DNA of 64,000 nt. It comes from Ashinkailepas kermadecensis. Lineage: Eukaryota > Arthropoda > Thecostraca > Neolepadidae. The DNA is taken from positions 34,157 through 98,156 of the forward strand of contig JAOTOM010002312.1 of NCBI GenBank assembly GCA_034440615.1, given 5' to 3'. The translations under genes were made by a program, and so were the position numbers. A model generated the notes under the pieces. That model ran no database searches and had not been told where the DNA came from. It was given only the letters and a program-made list of their open reading frames with translations. This document shows positions 1-11,734 of this stretch, piece after piece (position 1 is the stretch's first letter; every line of letters begins with the position of its first letter).

Positions 1-375
1 CTTCTGGCGTTTCAAATCCCACATTCTGGAAACAAAAAGATGAACCTCATTGACTGAGTAATCGCATTAATTTTGAACTGCTTGAGAACAAATTTGGCGC
101 ACACGCATCCATTGACACATGCTGACCCCGAAATTAATCGCGTTGGATGATGAGCCGTCTACATCGGGTAATAAAATATAGGAACGGAATTACACAATGC
201 AATGCGATACAATAATGTGTTGCAGTACAGTATTATAATGCAAAGCAATGTAATGATCCACAGACCTGCAGATAATCTCATGCCTTTCAGAATCCCAGTT
301 CAGACTGATTATCTGTCACTGCGATAATATTAATCAGCATAATATGCATCAGCGCGCGCACTAACATTTCTCACT
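1..375. other. No gene recognised
   Basis: No open frame or repeat was recognised here. It precedes the 3' end of the minus-strand transposon-derived pseudogene and may include part of that element's untranslated end. Confidence 0.4.
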
Positions 376-1648
376 TCACTCAACTACCATTAACTCACGC
401 CCCGCATCGGTAAGCAGTTCGTGGACTATTACGGTACTGTGGGTCACTGGTGCGAACTTATGATACCACTGTGTTCCCTTCACCGTGATGGCTTTCGAGT
501 AGCGTTCGGTGAGGTGGGTCGTGACGTCCATTTCCTCCGGCTTTGATACGAATATGAATTTAATGCAGCTGGCTAGCATGTGCGACAGATACTCAAACAT
601 GTCCTCCTCCGTCAGTATCTGGTTGTTAAGCGGGCGCTTGAGGCTCTCTTGAGCCGCGGCACGCTTGGCTGTGCCCTGATGCCGTCGCAAGCGCCCTTGC
701 CATGAGATGTGACAAAAAAGCCACTCACAGGATACCACAAAATCTGTCTGATGGTGACGCACTTTGACGTTATGCTTATTCGTGCACCACCGTCTGTGAT
801 ATAAATAATTTTTTAAAGGTTAGGTACTGTGGTCCGAATTTCTGGGATAAGCCGCTGCAGGAACGCATGCACCATGTCGGTGGTGTGCTTTGTGCCGTCA
901 GAGATACAGCACATTTCCTGATGGCGCATTACCTCGTCCTTACGCCAGTACACTACAAACGGGTGCACGGTAAACTGGGACGAATCTCAGTGGAAGCCTT
1001 GAGCTGCATTCTGCACCACAAATGAATAATTTTCAGCAAAATCGTACTAGAGAATCGAGTATCGCATGCTTTCCTTTTGGTCTAGACTATTTCTGCGGGT
1101 GTACAACGATGCGTGCTCATCCACTGTTTGTACCTAATCTCATTATCCATGTCATCATCTCGAGCTAAATCACCTTCACTCTCTTCTCCTGATTTGTCCG
1201 CGAGGATAATCCTCAGAAAATTCATCACCCGGTCTTCACCAGGGCAGTCCTCACAGTTGTGCATCATGCAATCACGGCTTTCCGTGCCACATACAGCGTG
1301 ATCGAGGAGGTTACGGTATTTGAGACCGGGAAGGCCTAGAGCGGATATGAACAGTTTTGGGTTTTGATGGCACATGCACACCGAGTGCGTCACACTGCTG
1401 CCTGCCAATGCGCAATGCTTCGGACGAAGGGCAGCAAAGGTTAATAAACCGGTGCGAGGGTTTTCAGAGTTCTGCTTGTATAGATCACATATCTCACACA
1501 AATTTAACAAAGCAAGCCTTTTCTGAACTCTACTTTTGGTTCCATCAACATGTCGCACCGTGACACAGTCGGTCTTCCCGAGACACATCCGGTTGATTTG
1601 ATCCGATTCATAAAGTAACTTTACTTTCACCTTGACTGCGTCCGACAC
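376..1648 (-). pseudogene. Degenerate transposon-derived protein gene (arthropod repeat family)
   Basis: Read on the minus strand this is one broken protein gene in pieces. The N-terminal piece (1648-1082) has LRPKHCALAG, THSVCMCHQNPKL and CEDCPG. The middle piece (about 1060-835) has ENYSFVVQNAAQGFH, then a TGA at 987-989 where this family has Trp, then FTVHPFVVYWRKDE. The C-terminal piece (762-376) has NNQILT and GTQWYHKFAPV. SHGKGACDG is readable near 680-705 only in a different frame from the flanking residues, so there are frameshifts as well as the nonsense codon. These motifs, in this order, match from memory a protein family present in many copies in arthropod genomes, usually annotated as uncharacterised and behaving like a transposon product. 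I cannot name the superfamily. The Cys/His pairs suggest metal binding. It cannot make a full-length product. Confidence 0.7.
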
Positions 1649-3235
<1,587 letters not shown>

Positions 3236-5130
3236 GTTTGGTTGAGTAGTAGCCGCTTTGGCCGTCGTCAGCAGTAATACGATTGTGCTTGTAACGTGTG
3301 CTGCATGTCTGGTCAATAAGTTAAAATAGTATGGAACGAGGGACATGCCATCAAAACAGGGATGTTACTTTGTACTACTTTACTTTACCCTCAGTCATCG
3401 ACCCCCCCCCCCGCCAAGCAAGCTGAACATTAACCATTGGTTATACGGGAGTACACAAGCTACAAATGATTTTGGGGTAGCTTTTGCCACCAAAAGGGTG
3501 ATTTGTCCCCCCCCCATCCAGCTTCGTCACGTGATACCCATGCATTAAAATTAATAGGAAGCTGTCTCTCAAACATGCTCCAAAATGCTGCGATGACAAA
3601 TGCAAAAGGGTATGAATGCCTTTCAGTATATGAAAGATACGTGGTGGTGCGCTTGCAAAGGAGTGTATCAGGGACACTTCTTGACTATTGACGTCCATGG
3701 TCTTCAAAGCATATCAAATGTGCTTAACTTAATAACATTTGCTGACGACGTTTTCTGCTCTCACTGTGACATAGAAACATAGGAGCTCTATATGAAATCG
3801 AAAACACTGCATGTAGCAACTTGAATGATTGGGTTAAATGGACCATGCTGTTAAATAACAAAATATTAACAGAAGTGTGGTAAATGCCTTATTCACCAGG
3901 AATTTTGCAACAAGTTCCGTCCCAACAAGCTATGCCGTCCAGAATTATGTCCTCGAACCGCTGCGTTTAGGCTTAGGCCACTGTCCGTATTTTGGCGTTC
4001 GTACTGACATCAGAGCTACATGCTTGCAAACGTTACCATATTTCATTTGCATTGCCTGATATTATGCTCCGAATCAGAAAGCGAGTATGGTAAATCCAAT
4101 TGTGTCCCTCAGCATAGGTCGGGTCCCAGGCGAAATTACGACCGGGCATTTAATTTCAGCCACCAAACTCCGTCAAACTCTGTCTCGTCACTCACAATGT
4201 TTGGACCACTCGAACAGTTCGGACGCCAGTCAATGCCATTCACACCTACGCCACTAAATAGAAGGAAAAAGGTGATATCTGCCGTCGGATATATGACTTC
4301 GACTTCGATGACAATCGACTCATTTTCTTGCTCCCATTATATGAATTATGGTGAGCCTGTACACACCGTTTGGTTCACCAATCCTCCCCTCCCCCGCCCC
4401 GCGGGAAGTCGGCGGCGGCGGCCGGGTCGACTGGGCCCGGATGGTGGTGGTGACAGGTGAGACCCTATTACCTTGCTCGGCAACACTCACATGGCGATGG
4501 TGGGTGGCGGATGGCCTCGGCTCCGGTCTTCGTCTCCTCCATCTAAGAGTGTCTCCATCCTGCTTCCACCGCTGTCCGTCTAAAAGTGTCTCCGTCCTGG
4601 TTCCACTGTTGCGCGTTTGAGAGTCCCCCCCCCCCCCTACCTCAACCGTTTCCAGTTGTATACTCTCTCTTCCATTTTGTCTTCAGGGCGAAATGTCCCG
4701 AACGTACTTGAACTGTAGCCGCCTCTGCTCCCGTTTCCGCCCGGACACGCCAGCTTCCCTCCCCTCTCCGAGAATTCGGATGCACATTCTTGATTTCCAC
4801 CTTCGCTGCAATAGCTGTGGGCCGTGCTGTTATGGTGGTGCCGCAGCCGCCCCTTTCTTCTTCCTTCTGATCGAGCAGCGTTTCCTGTCGATAAGGGCCA
4901 CCGTCCATTTTATGCAGGCGCCCAGGACGCCATTTCGAATATATCGTCGGCTTGTTTGGAACGATATTGACCAAGATGGCCCAGCGGTAGGATTTTGTTT
5001 GCCTTGAGCGTGGCTGTATTTTTGACACGCCGAGGGGGAAGACGAGCGGTATCCAGCCAGACAGCACGGATGACTGCTCAGGCCGGTCGCCGGAGCGGCT
5101 TGAGCGTAATAAAATATGAGGCTTCTTACA
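3236..5130. other. No gene recognised; GC-rich stretch and homopolymers
   Basis: Short open frames on both strands resemble nothing known to me. There are poly-C runs near 3402 and 4627. The interval 4380-5070 is GC-rich, and overlapping frames there encode low-complexity Arg/Gly/Ala-rich peptides. The stretch replaces the middle of the repeat unit between the unit-0 remnant and the IR fragment. Confidence 0.4.
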
Positions 5131-5855
5131 CAGTGCACTTACTTCACGGCTTCATAACACTGCAGAAAACAGGAGTGCATAACCCAGGACTCATCTGGAC
5201 TCAATTAAGATTCTGTTTAAACCAGGACGTTGCCGGCAAATACCACCCGTATCTATTCTCGACCTGTAATAGCATCAGCATTTGAGCCAGTGTTTCGGAG
5301 TTGTCGCTTTAGCCGAAACACCAGAAGCTCGAACACCATCAGACCAGCAGAGCCGGCAGCGCCGTACAGCAACACGTAAAAAGCAGGCAGACACTCCTCA
5401 AGACGGAGTGACATGACAACCTGGCACGGCTGAGGTGTGAAGTCGCACTTCATGTTGATGTCATCTGCCATGGGCAGCTGCTGACGCTTCAGTCTCGACC
5501 AGATTCCCGTCTCCCTCATCCGGAGAAAGCCTATATCCCACGCAGGGTCTGCTGGCTGTCCTCGACGGAACGGTATGGAATAACGCTGCACGTATAGAGT
5601 CTTCGGATACGAAGAGATGTTCGGGCACATGTTATATGTGCATGTTGATATCGCGCGTCCCTCCGACATGAAGAAGGCACGATTTCCATGCTCGCCTCTG
5701 TCCGGAAAAGGATCAAGATGTATGCCGTCACGTCTACCTTGGCGAGCATTTGCATGGGCAGCAAAATTTACACCATCACGGACAGATTTTGAGAGAAACT
5801 CCGCAATGGCGCACTGGTTGCAAAACCCTAACTCCCATCCAGGCGTGTCAAGCTC
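5131..5855 (-). pseudogene. Truncated ionotropic receptor fragment (C-terminal third)
   Basis: The minus-strand frame 5669-5253 encodes CPNISSYPKTLYVQRYSIPFRR, RETGIWSRLKRQQLPMADD and CLPAFYVLLYGAAGSAGLMVFELL. These correspond to about residues 453-585 of the intact receptors in this window and include the M4 membrane segment. Upstream, LDTPGWELG is readable near 5830-5850 in another frame (W codon at 5841-5839), so there is at least one frameshift between the TPGW motif and the M4 part. The first two thirds (ligand-binding lobe S1, M1, pore and M3) are absent. At about 5855 the sequence changes abruptly to a plus-strand LINE fragment. The 3' flank (5131-5220) resembles the 3' flank of the intact genes. 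Confidence 0.85.
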
Positions 5856-6066
5856 TCGGACTCTCTGAGTAGCCTTCTAGCGCTAAAACAGTTTTATCCT
5901 CATGACCCTGCCGTGCAAGATGTTTTATTCCGTATAACTGAGCTTAAGCGAGCCGGACAAAATGTGACCCTCTGCTGGATACCAAGTCATGTTGGAATAG
6001 GGGGAACGAGCTAGCTGACCAAGCAGCAAAACGTGCTGCGCGGAGTCAGTCTGATCATGATCGGAG
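5856..6066 (+). pseudogene. Non-LTR retrotransposon RNase H fragment
   Basis: Translating from 5856 gives SDSLSSLLALKQ, then ITELKRAGQNVTLCWIPSHVG, then after a one-base shift in the G run at 6000-6005, NELADQAAKRAA. The pattern SDS, then W-I/V-P-S-H-V-G-I, then G-N-E-x-A-D-x-A-A-K is the signature of the RNase H domain at the C-terminus of Jockey- and I/R1-type LINE polyproteins. Only this domain is present and it is frameshifted. It abuts the truncated IR fragment on its left and unit A on its right. Confidence 0.85.
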
Positions 6067-7909
6067 TCAGTCAGGAATCCATTCTGATCCCACCGTTCCT
6101 ACGAGAAAAAGATAATCTGCTAGCGATACTTTTGTTATTGCTGCGTGCCTGGTTTCTCATATGAACCGTAGAAGTCTAGCGATACTGTTGAATGAACTCC
6201 TTAGAAAGAGGCCAGTATGTTGTCGTACAATGCTGCCATATTTGAATAGGAACACAAAGAACTCCAAGTGATCTTATATAATCCGTTGGGTTCTGATGTG
6301 CCTCTCAGTGTACCGGTGTCCAGCTTCACGTAACTCAAGCTGTAAGAAGAAAATCGATAGCTCTATAATAAGCTGATACACAATGTCTGAAAGACGTTCG
6401 GAAACTACCATTTTGCCTTTCGAAAAGGTAGCACAGTGGCCGAACTCGAATTGGGGCCATTCAAATTTTATCGAACGCATTATTTTTCGTTAATAGAAAC
6501 GTTTTGCGAGGTGAATCAAAACCAATGCCCATGCTTGCCCGACAACTACGAATGAGAGTAGTGGGACCGTGTGGTGTGATATCCAAAGCCAGGATATGCT
6601 ACCTATCTGTGCTCTGTAATAGCAGTAAAACAAGAAGAAAAAGCTCCTTCAGCTGGGTCCACCAGCATACCTCCAGAAATGACGGCGTGGCTCGGGGATT
6701 TGATCTGACCAAACCAAAAATGTGAACCAAAAGACTAGCAACGGATGTATCAACAGCCACTTCAGACGGCCTAGCGCTACCACGTATCGTTTGCTGCTGC
6801 TCGCAAGGAAACCGCTTTGGATATTCTCTTTATGTGGCAAGGATATGTTCGTCTACTTTTTCGAACAATCGTACTCGAATTGTCAGTTGTTCCCTGTTAG
6901 ATGGGGTGCCTGAATGAACAAAGGGGGTGAAGTCACTTCCGGTACGTTTTCAAACACTTCGTGCTCTAAAAGCCATGGAAACAGACAATGATGAATGCTG
7001 AGTACAAACGGACATTGAACGCATTCATTCATCCAGAGCAGTGCCAGACGGGAAGTGTAATACCAATATCTACCAATTTGAACAATATTTGTCTGCCGTT
7101 TCTTACTTGTTCTCCATTCACCTGGTGTGTACCATGTCAGCTCAATTGGACCGCCAGGCCACAAATTCCTATCTGCAGAAATTCTCCCGTCCTTATCACG
7201 CAGGATTGGTGACATTTCATTGCATCAGTTGGGACTCGATCCATGCAACATCCATCCGTTTCCCAGCATTGCATTGTTGGAGAGAGGGTGTGTGTGTGTT
7301 GGGGGTCCCATATTAAATGCAGATGACGTTGGTGCATGGGAATAAATTATTGATTGTCATCACGTCAACCAAAAGCATAACGCATCGTTGACGGTGCAAT
7401 AAACAAGTGAAAAACATCCTTGGTGTTGCTGTTCCTGTCTTGACACCCCTTTCCTGACTTAGTTGCTGAGTTTATTTTTCACGTGTTGTATGGTCGAATT
7501 GCTGGTGCCTTGACTTGGTGAAATGCTTGCATTTATTGAGGTCAGAGTATCTCGTCGTCGACAGACAATCCTCGTCATCCACTATAGGGTACAGGTGACA
7601 GAAATAACGATAAAACGCAATGACAATTTATTCAAATAACTCGCATAGCAGAACAGTATCCAGCAGATCATCCAGAACAAATGTACACCCACCGCATTCC
7701 CAAAAGAAAGCATGGCGTATCAACGGTGTTCGAAAACTGCGGCCCCATCAGTGGTGGATCCTCATGACCCAATGCTGGGTCATGAGGTTATGACCCAGCA
7801 CTGGGCTCCTTTCAGACCCGAAGGGCCCAAGCCGTCGAACATGTTGTGTTTCAACATAGGTCGTGGCAAAGCACACAAGAAGTTCGGTACTTCAGGGGAC
7901 CTTCTCGTG

Positions 7910-8175
7910 ATCGGTGAGGGGTCCGGGCCGACGGCAAGGGTTCCTGGACCGACGCAAAGGGCCTATGTACCGACGTAAGGGCCCAGGTTGTCAAAGATGG
8001 TCCACGGCCGACGAAGAAGGCCCCGTGTCAACGGAAAGTGTCCACGGGCACACGATTAGGGCCCGGGACTGAGCCAGCAGTCGTGGCTTCTAGACCGACG
8101 GATGGGCACTGGATCGTTGGAAGGGACCCCGGGCTAACGGAGAGGGTCCTGGGATGTAGAGGGCCCCTGGCCCAA
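7910..8175. repeat. Decayed GGGCCGACG-type minisatellite in unit A
   Basis: Irregular units of about 25-30 bp share GGGCCGACG followed by AAGGG or AAGAAGG. The same block occurs at 21365-21625 and 34110-34375. Its texture resembles the GGCCCC minisatellite of the hAT-like elements, but no direct match was established. Confidence 0.55.
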
Positions 8176-9030
8176 CAATTCAAGAAAAATGAAAAAGGCC
8201 ATCTTTGCACGGTATGACAGGTGTGATCTTACATACATCTCTGAACCCAGTGTGCCCAGCCTCACCTTGCTGGGCGCATCAGCGAATCAGTGAACAGCAG
8301 TCTCCGGTCTACCGTGCCAATGCCGTACGAGCGAATACCTATAGTAGAGGCTATCTCAGAGCTCCAGGGCCTACGTGCTAAACCACAGCCTGAAGCGACC
8401 TAGGTAGAAACACGACCACGAAGTGCTTATGAAGCCGGATTGACTCGCTGGTATTCCTGTGTGGCTGTTAGTGGGTGATGTATTCGATGCTGGCTGGAGG
8501 TGAACGTCACCACGCGGTTCACTTCATACGGAAAGGATATTTTGCGAGAGAAGCTGGGCAATTACTGACGCGCGACCGTCGGACGATAACGTGTTTGTGA
8601 CAACGCCGTGTCGCTGCAGTCAGTCGCTGCGGGACGTGACAGGAGCTGGCCGAACGCTGGCATTTGCCGCCCTGTATTTCGGGGATTTCGCTCGGTACGG
8701 GATCTGTCCGGGGCGGGTTCACCGGCTGTCCCCTGCCCGTGGTGGTAAGCATTATAACGTGGCGTCCATAACGTGCTTACGTGGTAATTAGTACCAATAT
8801 CGCTGTGTCTCGCTCGGCAGGCTGGTGCGATGTTTGTGTTTCATGACACTTACCTCAGTTCTTGAAACACTTCAATTGACGATTAAGAGATGTGAGCCCG
8901 ACATTTCGATTTTTGATCTGAGGAAATGTTTCGCGATTCTTGAAATTAGTAGGAATTGAATATAATAGAGGCCTGATAGCATTACTCAGCCGAGTATGGC
9001 TGATATTGCTCTAAGACTGATTCCAATTGT

Positions 9031-9790
9031 CTGCCTTCAAGTGTCCAAATACAAACACGTGGAAAGACCAGTTGCCTGTCCCACTAGTAGCATCCAATTA
9101 GTGTACTGACGTGCCAGTCGAGCCTTGGATATGCCAGTGGAGCCAGTGAATTGAGATGACCACCAATTTCCAACGTGACTGAAGCCTATATGATATTGGT
9201 ATACCCCAACAATCGTGGTTATCATTCAGATAATATGCACGCAGATGGCATCGAGATTTAAATCACAGGCCTACAGCAAGTTTGCTTCACGGCTTCATAC
9301 CTCTGCAGCATGCAGCAATTCATGACCCAGGACTCGTCTGGGCTCGAATAGGGCTCTACTTAAGCCAGGACGTTGCCCGCAACTACTGCCAGTGTCTGTT
9401 CTCGACCTGTGATAAATAGCAGTATTTAGCGGTATAAAGTTAACGGCCTTCATGTGTCCAAATATAAACGCATAGGATAATCCGTTGCCTGCCTCACTAA
9501 TAGTACCCCATTAGTACACTGAGGTACAACCACCCGAGCCTTAGATACGGCAGTGGAGCTAGCGAATTGTGGTAACCACAAAATGCAACGTCACCTAAGC
9601 CTATATAGATACAGCCTAGCAATCGTGAATCATTCCGAGTACATGCATACAATTTTGATCGAGATTGCAATCGCAGGCCTACAGTTCACTTACTTCATGG
9701 CTGTATGTCACTGCAGTATACAGGAATTCAGGACCAAGGACTCAGCTGGGCTCGACTACGGTTCTGTTTCAGCCAGGACGTTGTCGACAA
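9031..9790. repeat. Tandem duplication of the IR 3' flank (unit A)
   Basis: Two direct copies begin at 9031 and 9443 (period about 412 bp). Landmarks are GGCCTTCATGTGTCCAAAT, GGCAGTGGAGCTAGCGAATT and CATGACCCAGGACTC. Each copy ends against an IR 3' end: the second against the intact gene, the first against a vestige. Confidence 0.88.
9360..9425 (-). pseudogene. Vestigial IR 3' end (unit A)
   Basis: Read on the minus strand this gives a short peptide ending FITGREQTLAVVAGNVLA and a TAA stop. It matches the last about 20 residues of the intact receptors (VITG..EILAVVADNVLA). Nothing of the rest of that gene remains at this position. Confidence 0.7.
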
Positions 9791-11534
9791 CTACTGGCAG
9801 TATCTCTTTTCGACCTGTGATAACAGCAGTATTTATACCAGTGTTCCGGAGTCGCCACTTGAGATGAGACACCAGCAGTTCACACACCAGCAGACCAACA
9901 GAGGCGGCAACGCCATACATCAGCATGTAGAAGGCAGGGAGACACTCCTCCAGACGAAGTGGCAGGACAGCATTACGCGGTTGAGGCGTGAAGACGCACC
10001 TCATGTTGACGTCATCTGCCATGGGCAGCTGCTGACGCTTCAGTCTCGACCAGATTCCAGTCTCCTTCATCCGGAGAAAGGCTAGACTCCACGCATGGTT
10101 CTCTGGCTCTCCTCGACGGAACGGTATTGAATAACGCTGCACAAATAGAGCCTTGGTGTGGGAGCAAATGTTGGGACAGCTCCTTCTCTTGCAGAACTTC
10201 AACATATCGAGCTCTGCCTTAATGAGAGCGAAGTTTTCCGACTCCATCTGGGAAATGGCTCGTTCAGTGTGGTTGAAATATTTATCTACAGTGAAATCAC
10301 TCCTGCCGGCGAAATTGATGCCGTCGCCAGACAAATTCCTGAGAACGCTGCTGCTTGCCGAACCTTTGATGACGCCCAACTTCCATCCAGGCGTGTCAAG
10401 GACATCTTCCGGCTGCGCAAAAGGCAGCTCGGTTTGCTGCATGGTGATCCTGCTGAGGAAGCCGGCCGTGTAGAACTGACAGCAGAGCATGGCCACCACA
10501 CAGAGTACAGCCGATGTGACGTAGTGCCATGACCTTCGCGGCTGCAGCGCCAGCCCCTGGTTACAGAACAGACCTATCGTCTGGACACAACTGCCAACCA
10601 AGCCAGTCTCCTGATGCTCCGACATTCTAAGCATGACGAAACCTGCCAGCGACAGTAACGCAGATATCCCGAGCACCAGAGCCACTCCAATGTTCGAGCC
10701 GAAAGCCCCACCTGTGTATCTTGGAGTAGTGGTGGGAATTGGACGACGGAAGTACAACAAACTCTTGACTTCTCCCAGTAAATGCGGAAAGCTGAAATAC
10801 TTATTCCTCTCCCATGTTTCGAAGAAGCTGTCTATCACGAAATCCAGGCTTCCCCTTTTCACGAAAGAAAGAGCCTTTGTGAAGGTAATGCCTCTCTGCT
10901 CAGTATCTGTTATTTCGAAATGCATTGTAGCACCCAGAAAACCCATCATGTCTAACATTGCATTGCCAATAGCAAACGTTGTATTCGGAAGTGCTTTGAG
11001 TTCATATGCACTTGCAGTGAGCATCCTGAACGATTTGTTAGTAACTCTGAGGTCCTGCCAGCCAAGTGGAGTCGGCCTGTTCCATGCGTCCTTTAGCTGA
11101 GCACCCTCTGCTCCACAGTACCCGACCAGACGTACCAGCGAACCCACGTCTGCGTACCTCGCCATCCGGTACACAGTACCGTTGGGTACATCGTACACGA
11201 GCGTGCCGATCATCTGCTGCACGTGTTGCCGCATCAGCTTCCCTTCAGCTCCGTTCAGCGCCAGCACCAGCATCGGCCGACCGTGCTCGTTGTGAACTTC
11301 AGCGGGCGAGGCGGCCAGCAGGACGGCGCTGGTGGCGCCGCGGTCGGCTGAGTCGCCAACTAATCGGTCAGCAGTTGAGGTGAAAACACCTCGGCGGGAC
11401 AAGGCCAGCAGGAGCGAGGCGAGCAGCCAGCTGGAGACGGTGGCGTTGTTGACGATGGTGGTGGCCGTCCAGTTCTGACGAACGACTAGTTCAGCCACAC
11501 AGTCCGACAGTGTGTGGTGACTGAAGTCGTTCAT
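9756..11534 (-). CDS. Divergent ionotropic receptor, copy 1
   Basis: Predicted ligand-gated cation channel of the arthropod ionotropic receptor (variant iGluR) family, expected in sensory-neuron membranes; the ligand is unknown. Of 592 residues, about 1-165 form a divergent extracellular N-terminal part with NWT and NGT glycosylation sites. Residues 168-265 are a poorly conserved S1 ligand-binding half ending WERNKYFSFPH. M1 is about 282-302, the pore loop about 313-330 (TIGLFCNQG), and M3 about 336-362, with YTAGFLSRITMQ and ELPFAQPEDVLDTPGW as in the family. S2 runs to about 525 (conserved CPNICSHT, W495) and M4 is about 531-556. The other two copies stop after NVLA; here that TAA reads GAA, adding ETEP. 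The ATG used is the first in frame but gives no signal peptide, and a splice acceptor lies just upstream, so a 5' exon is likely. The frame is intact. Confidence 0.88.
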   Translation of the reverse strand: MNDFSHHTLSDCVAELVVRQNWTATTIVNNATVSSWLLASLLLALSRRGVFTSTADRLVGDSADRGATSAVLLAASPAEVHNEHGRPMLVLALNGAEGKLMRQHVQQMIGTLVYDVPNGTVYRMARYADVGSLVRLVGYCGAEGAQLKDAWNRPTPLGWQDLRVTNKSFRMLTASAYELKALPNTTFAIGNAMLDMMGFLGATMHFEITDTEQRGITFTKALSFVKRGSLDFVIDSFFETWERNKYFSFPHLLGEVKSLLYFRRPIPTTTPRYTGGAFGSNIGVALVLGISALLSLAGFVMLRMSEHQETGLVGSCVQTIGLFCNQGLALQPRRSWHYVTSAVLCVVAMLCCQFYTAGFLSRITMQQTELPFAQPEDVLDTPGWKLGVIKGSASSSVLRNLSGDGINFAGRSDFTVDKYFNHTERAISQMESENFALIKAELDMLKFCKRRSCPNICSHTKALFVQRYSIPFRRGEPENHAWSLAFLRMKETGIWSRLKRQQLPMADDVNMRCVFTPQPRNAVLPLRLEECLPAFYMLMYGVAASVGLLVCELLVSHLKWRLRNTGINTAVITGRKEILPVVVDNVLAETEP

Positions 11535-11536
11535 GT

Positions 11537-11548
11537 CTGCAACAAAGG
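11537..11548 (-). promoter_or_regulatory. Putative 3' splice site upstream of IR copy 1
   Basis: On the minus strand CCTTTGTTGCAG precedes AC-ATG of the IR frame. The same motif sits at the same distance from the ATG in copy 2 (25470-25481) and copy 3 (37801-37812). It fits a pyrimidine-rich acceptor, and an in-frame TGA lies just upstream. That pattern is expected if the large exon is joined to a small upstream exon. Confidence 0.5.
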
Positions 11549-11549
11549 T

Positions 11550-11732
11550 TCATTTTTCCACGTATAAATCACTACATGATCTAAAAATGTTATCCAAAAA
11601 TACACTCGACAGCGCGAGCAAGAACAGAATGTACAGGCAAAATGCGTGAAATCTGATGAAACCGTAGGTCTTTTTTAATGGAATTTCTAGTCTGTATATT
11701 GCTTCTTGTAGAGCCAGGCGTTGTCCGTCCAT
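11550..11732 (-). other. Hydrophobic leader-like open frame upstream of IR copy 1
   Basis: A 60-codon minus-strand frame contains FHAFCLYILFLLALSSVFLD, which resembles a signal peptide. Unit C keeps the same residues (near 37880-37940) behind an in-frame ATG, with one residue changed to Arg. Unit B has lost the sequence. No clear splice donor follows it, so its link to the receptor is unproven. The missing leader of the IR could instead lie elsewhere. Confidence 0.3.
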
Positions 11733-11734
11733 TA

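Noticed and set aside
4340..5070. GC-rich frames on both strands as a possible gene or CpG-rich promoter
   Set aside because: No conserved motif, no preferred frame, and no splice or start context that distinguishes a gene.
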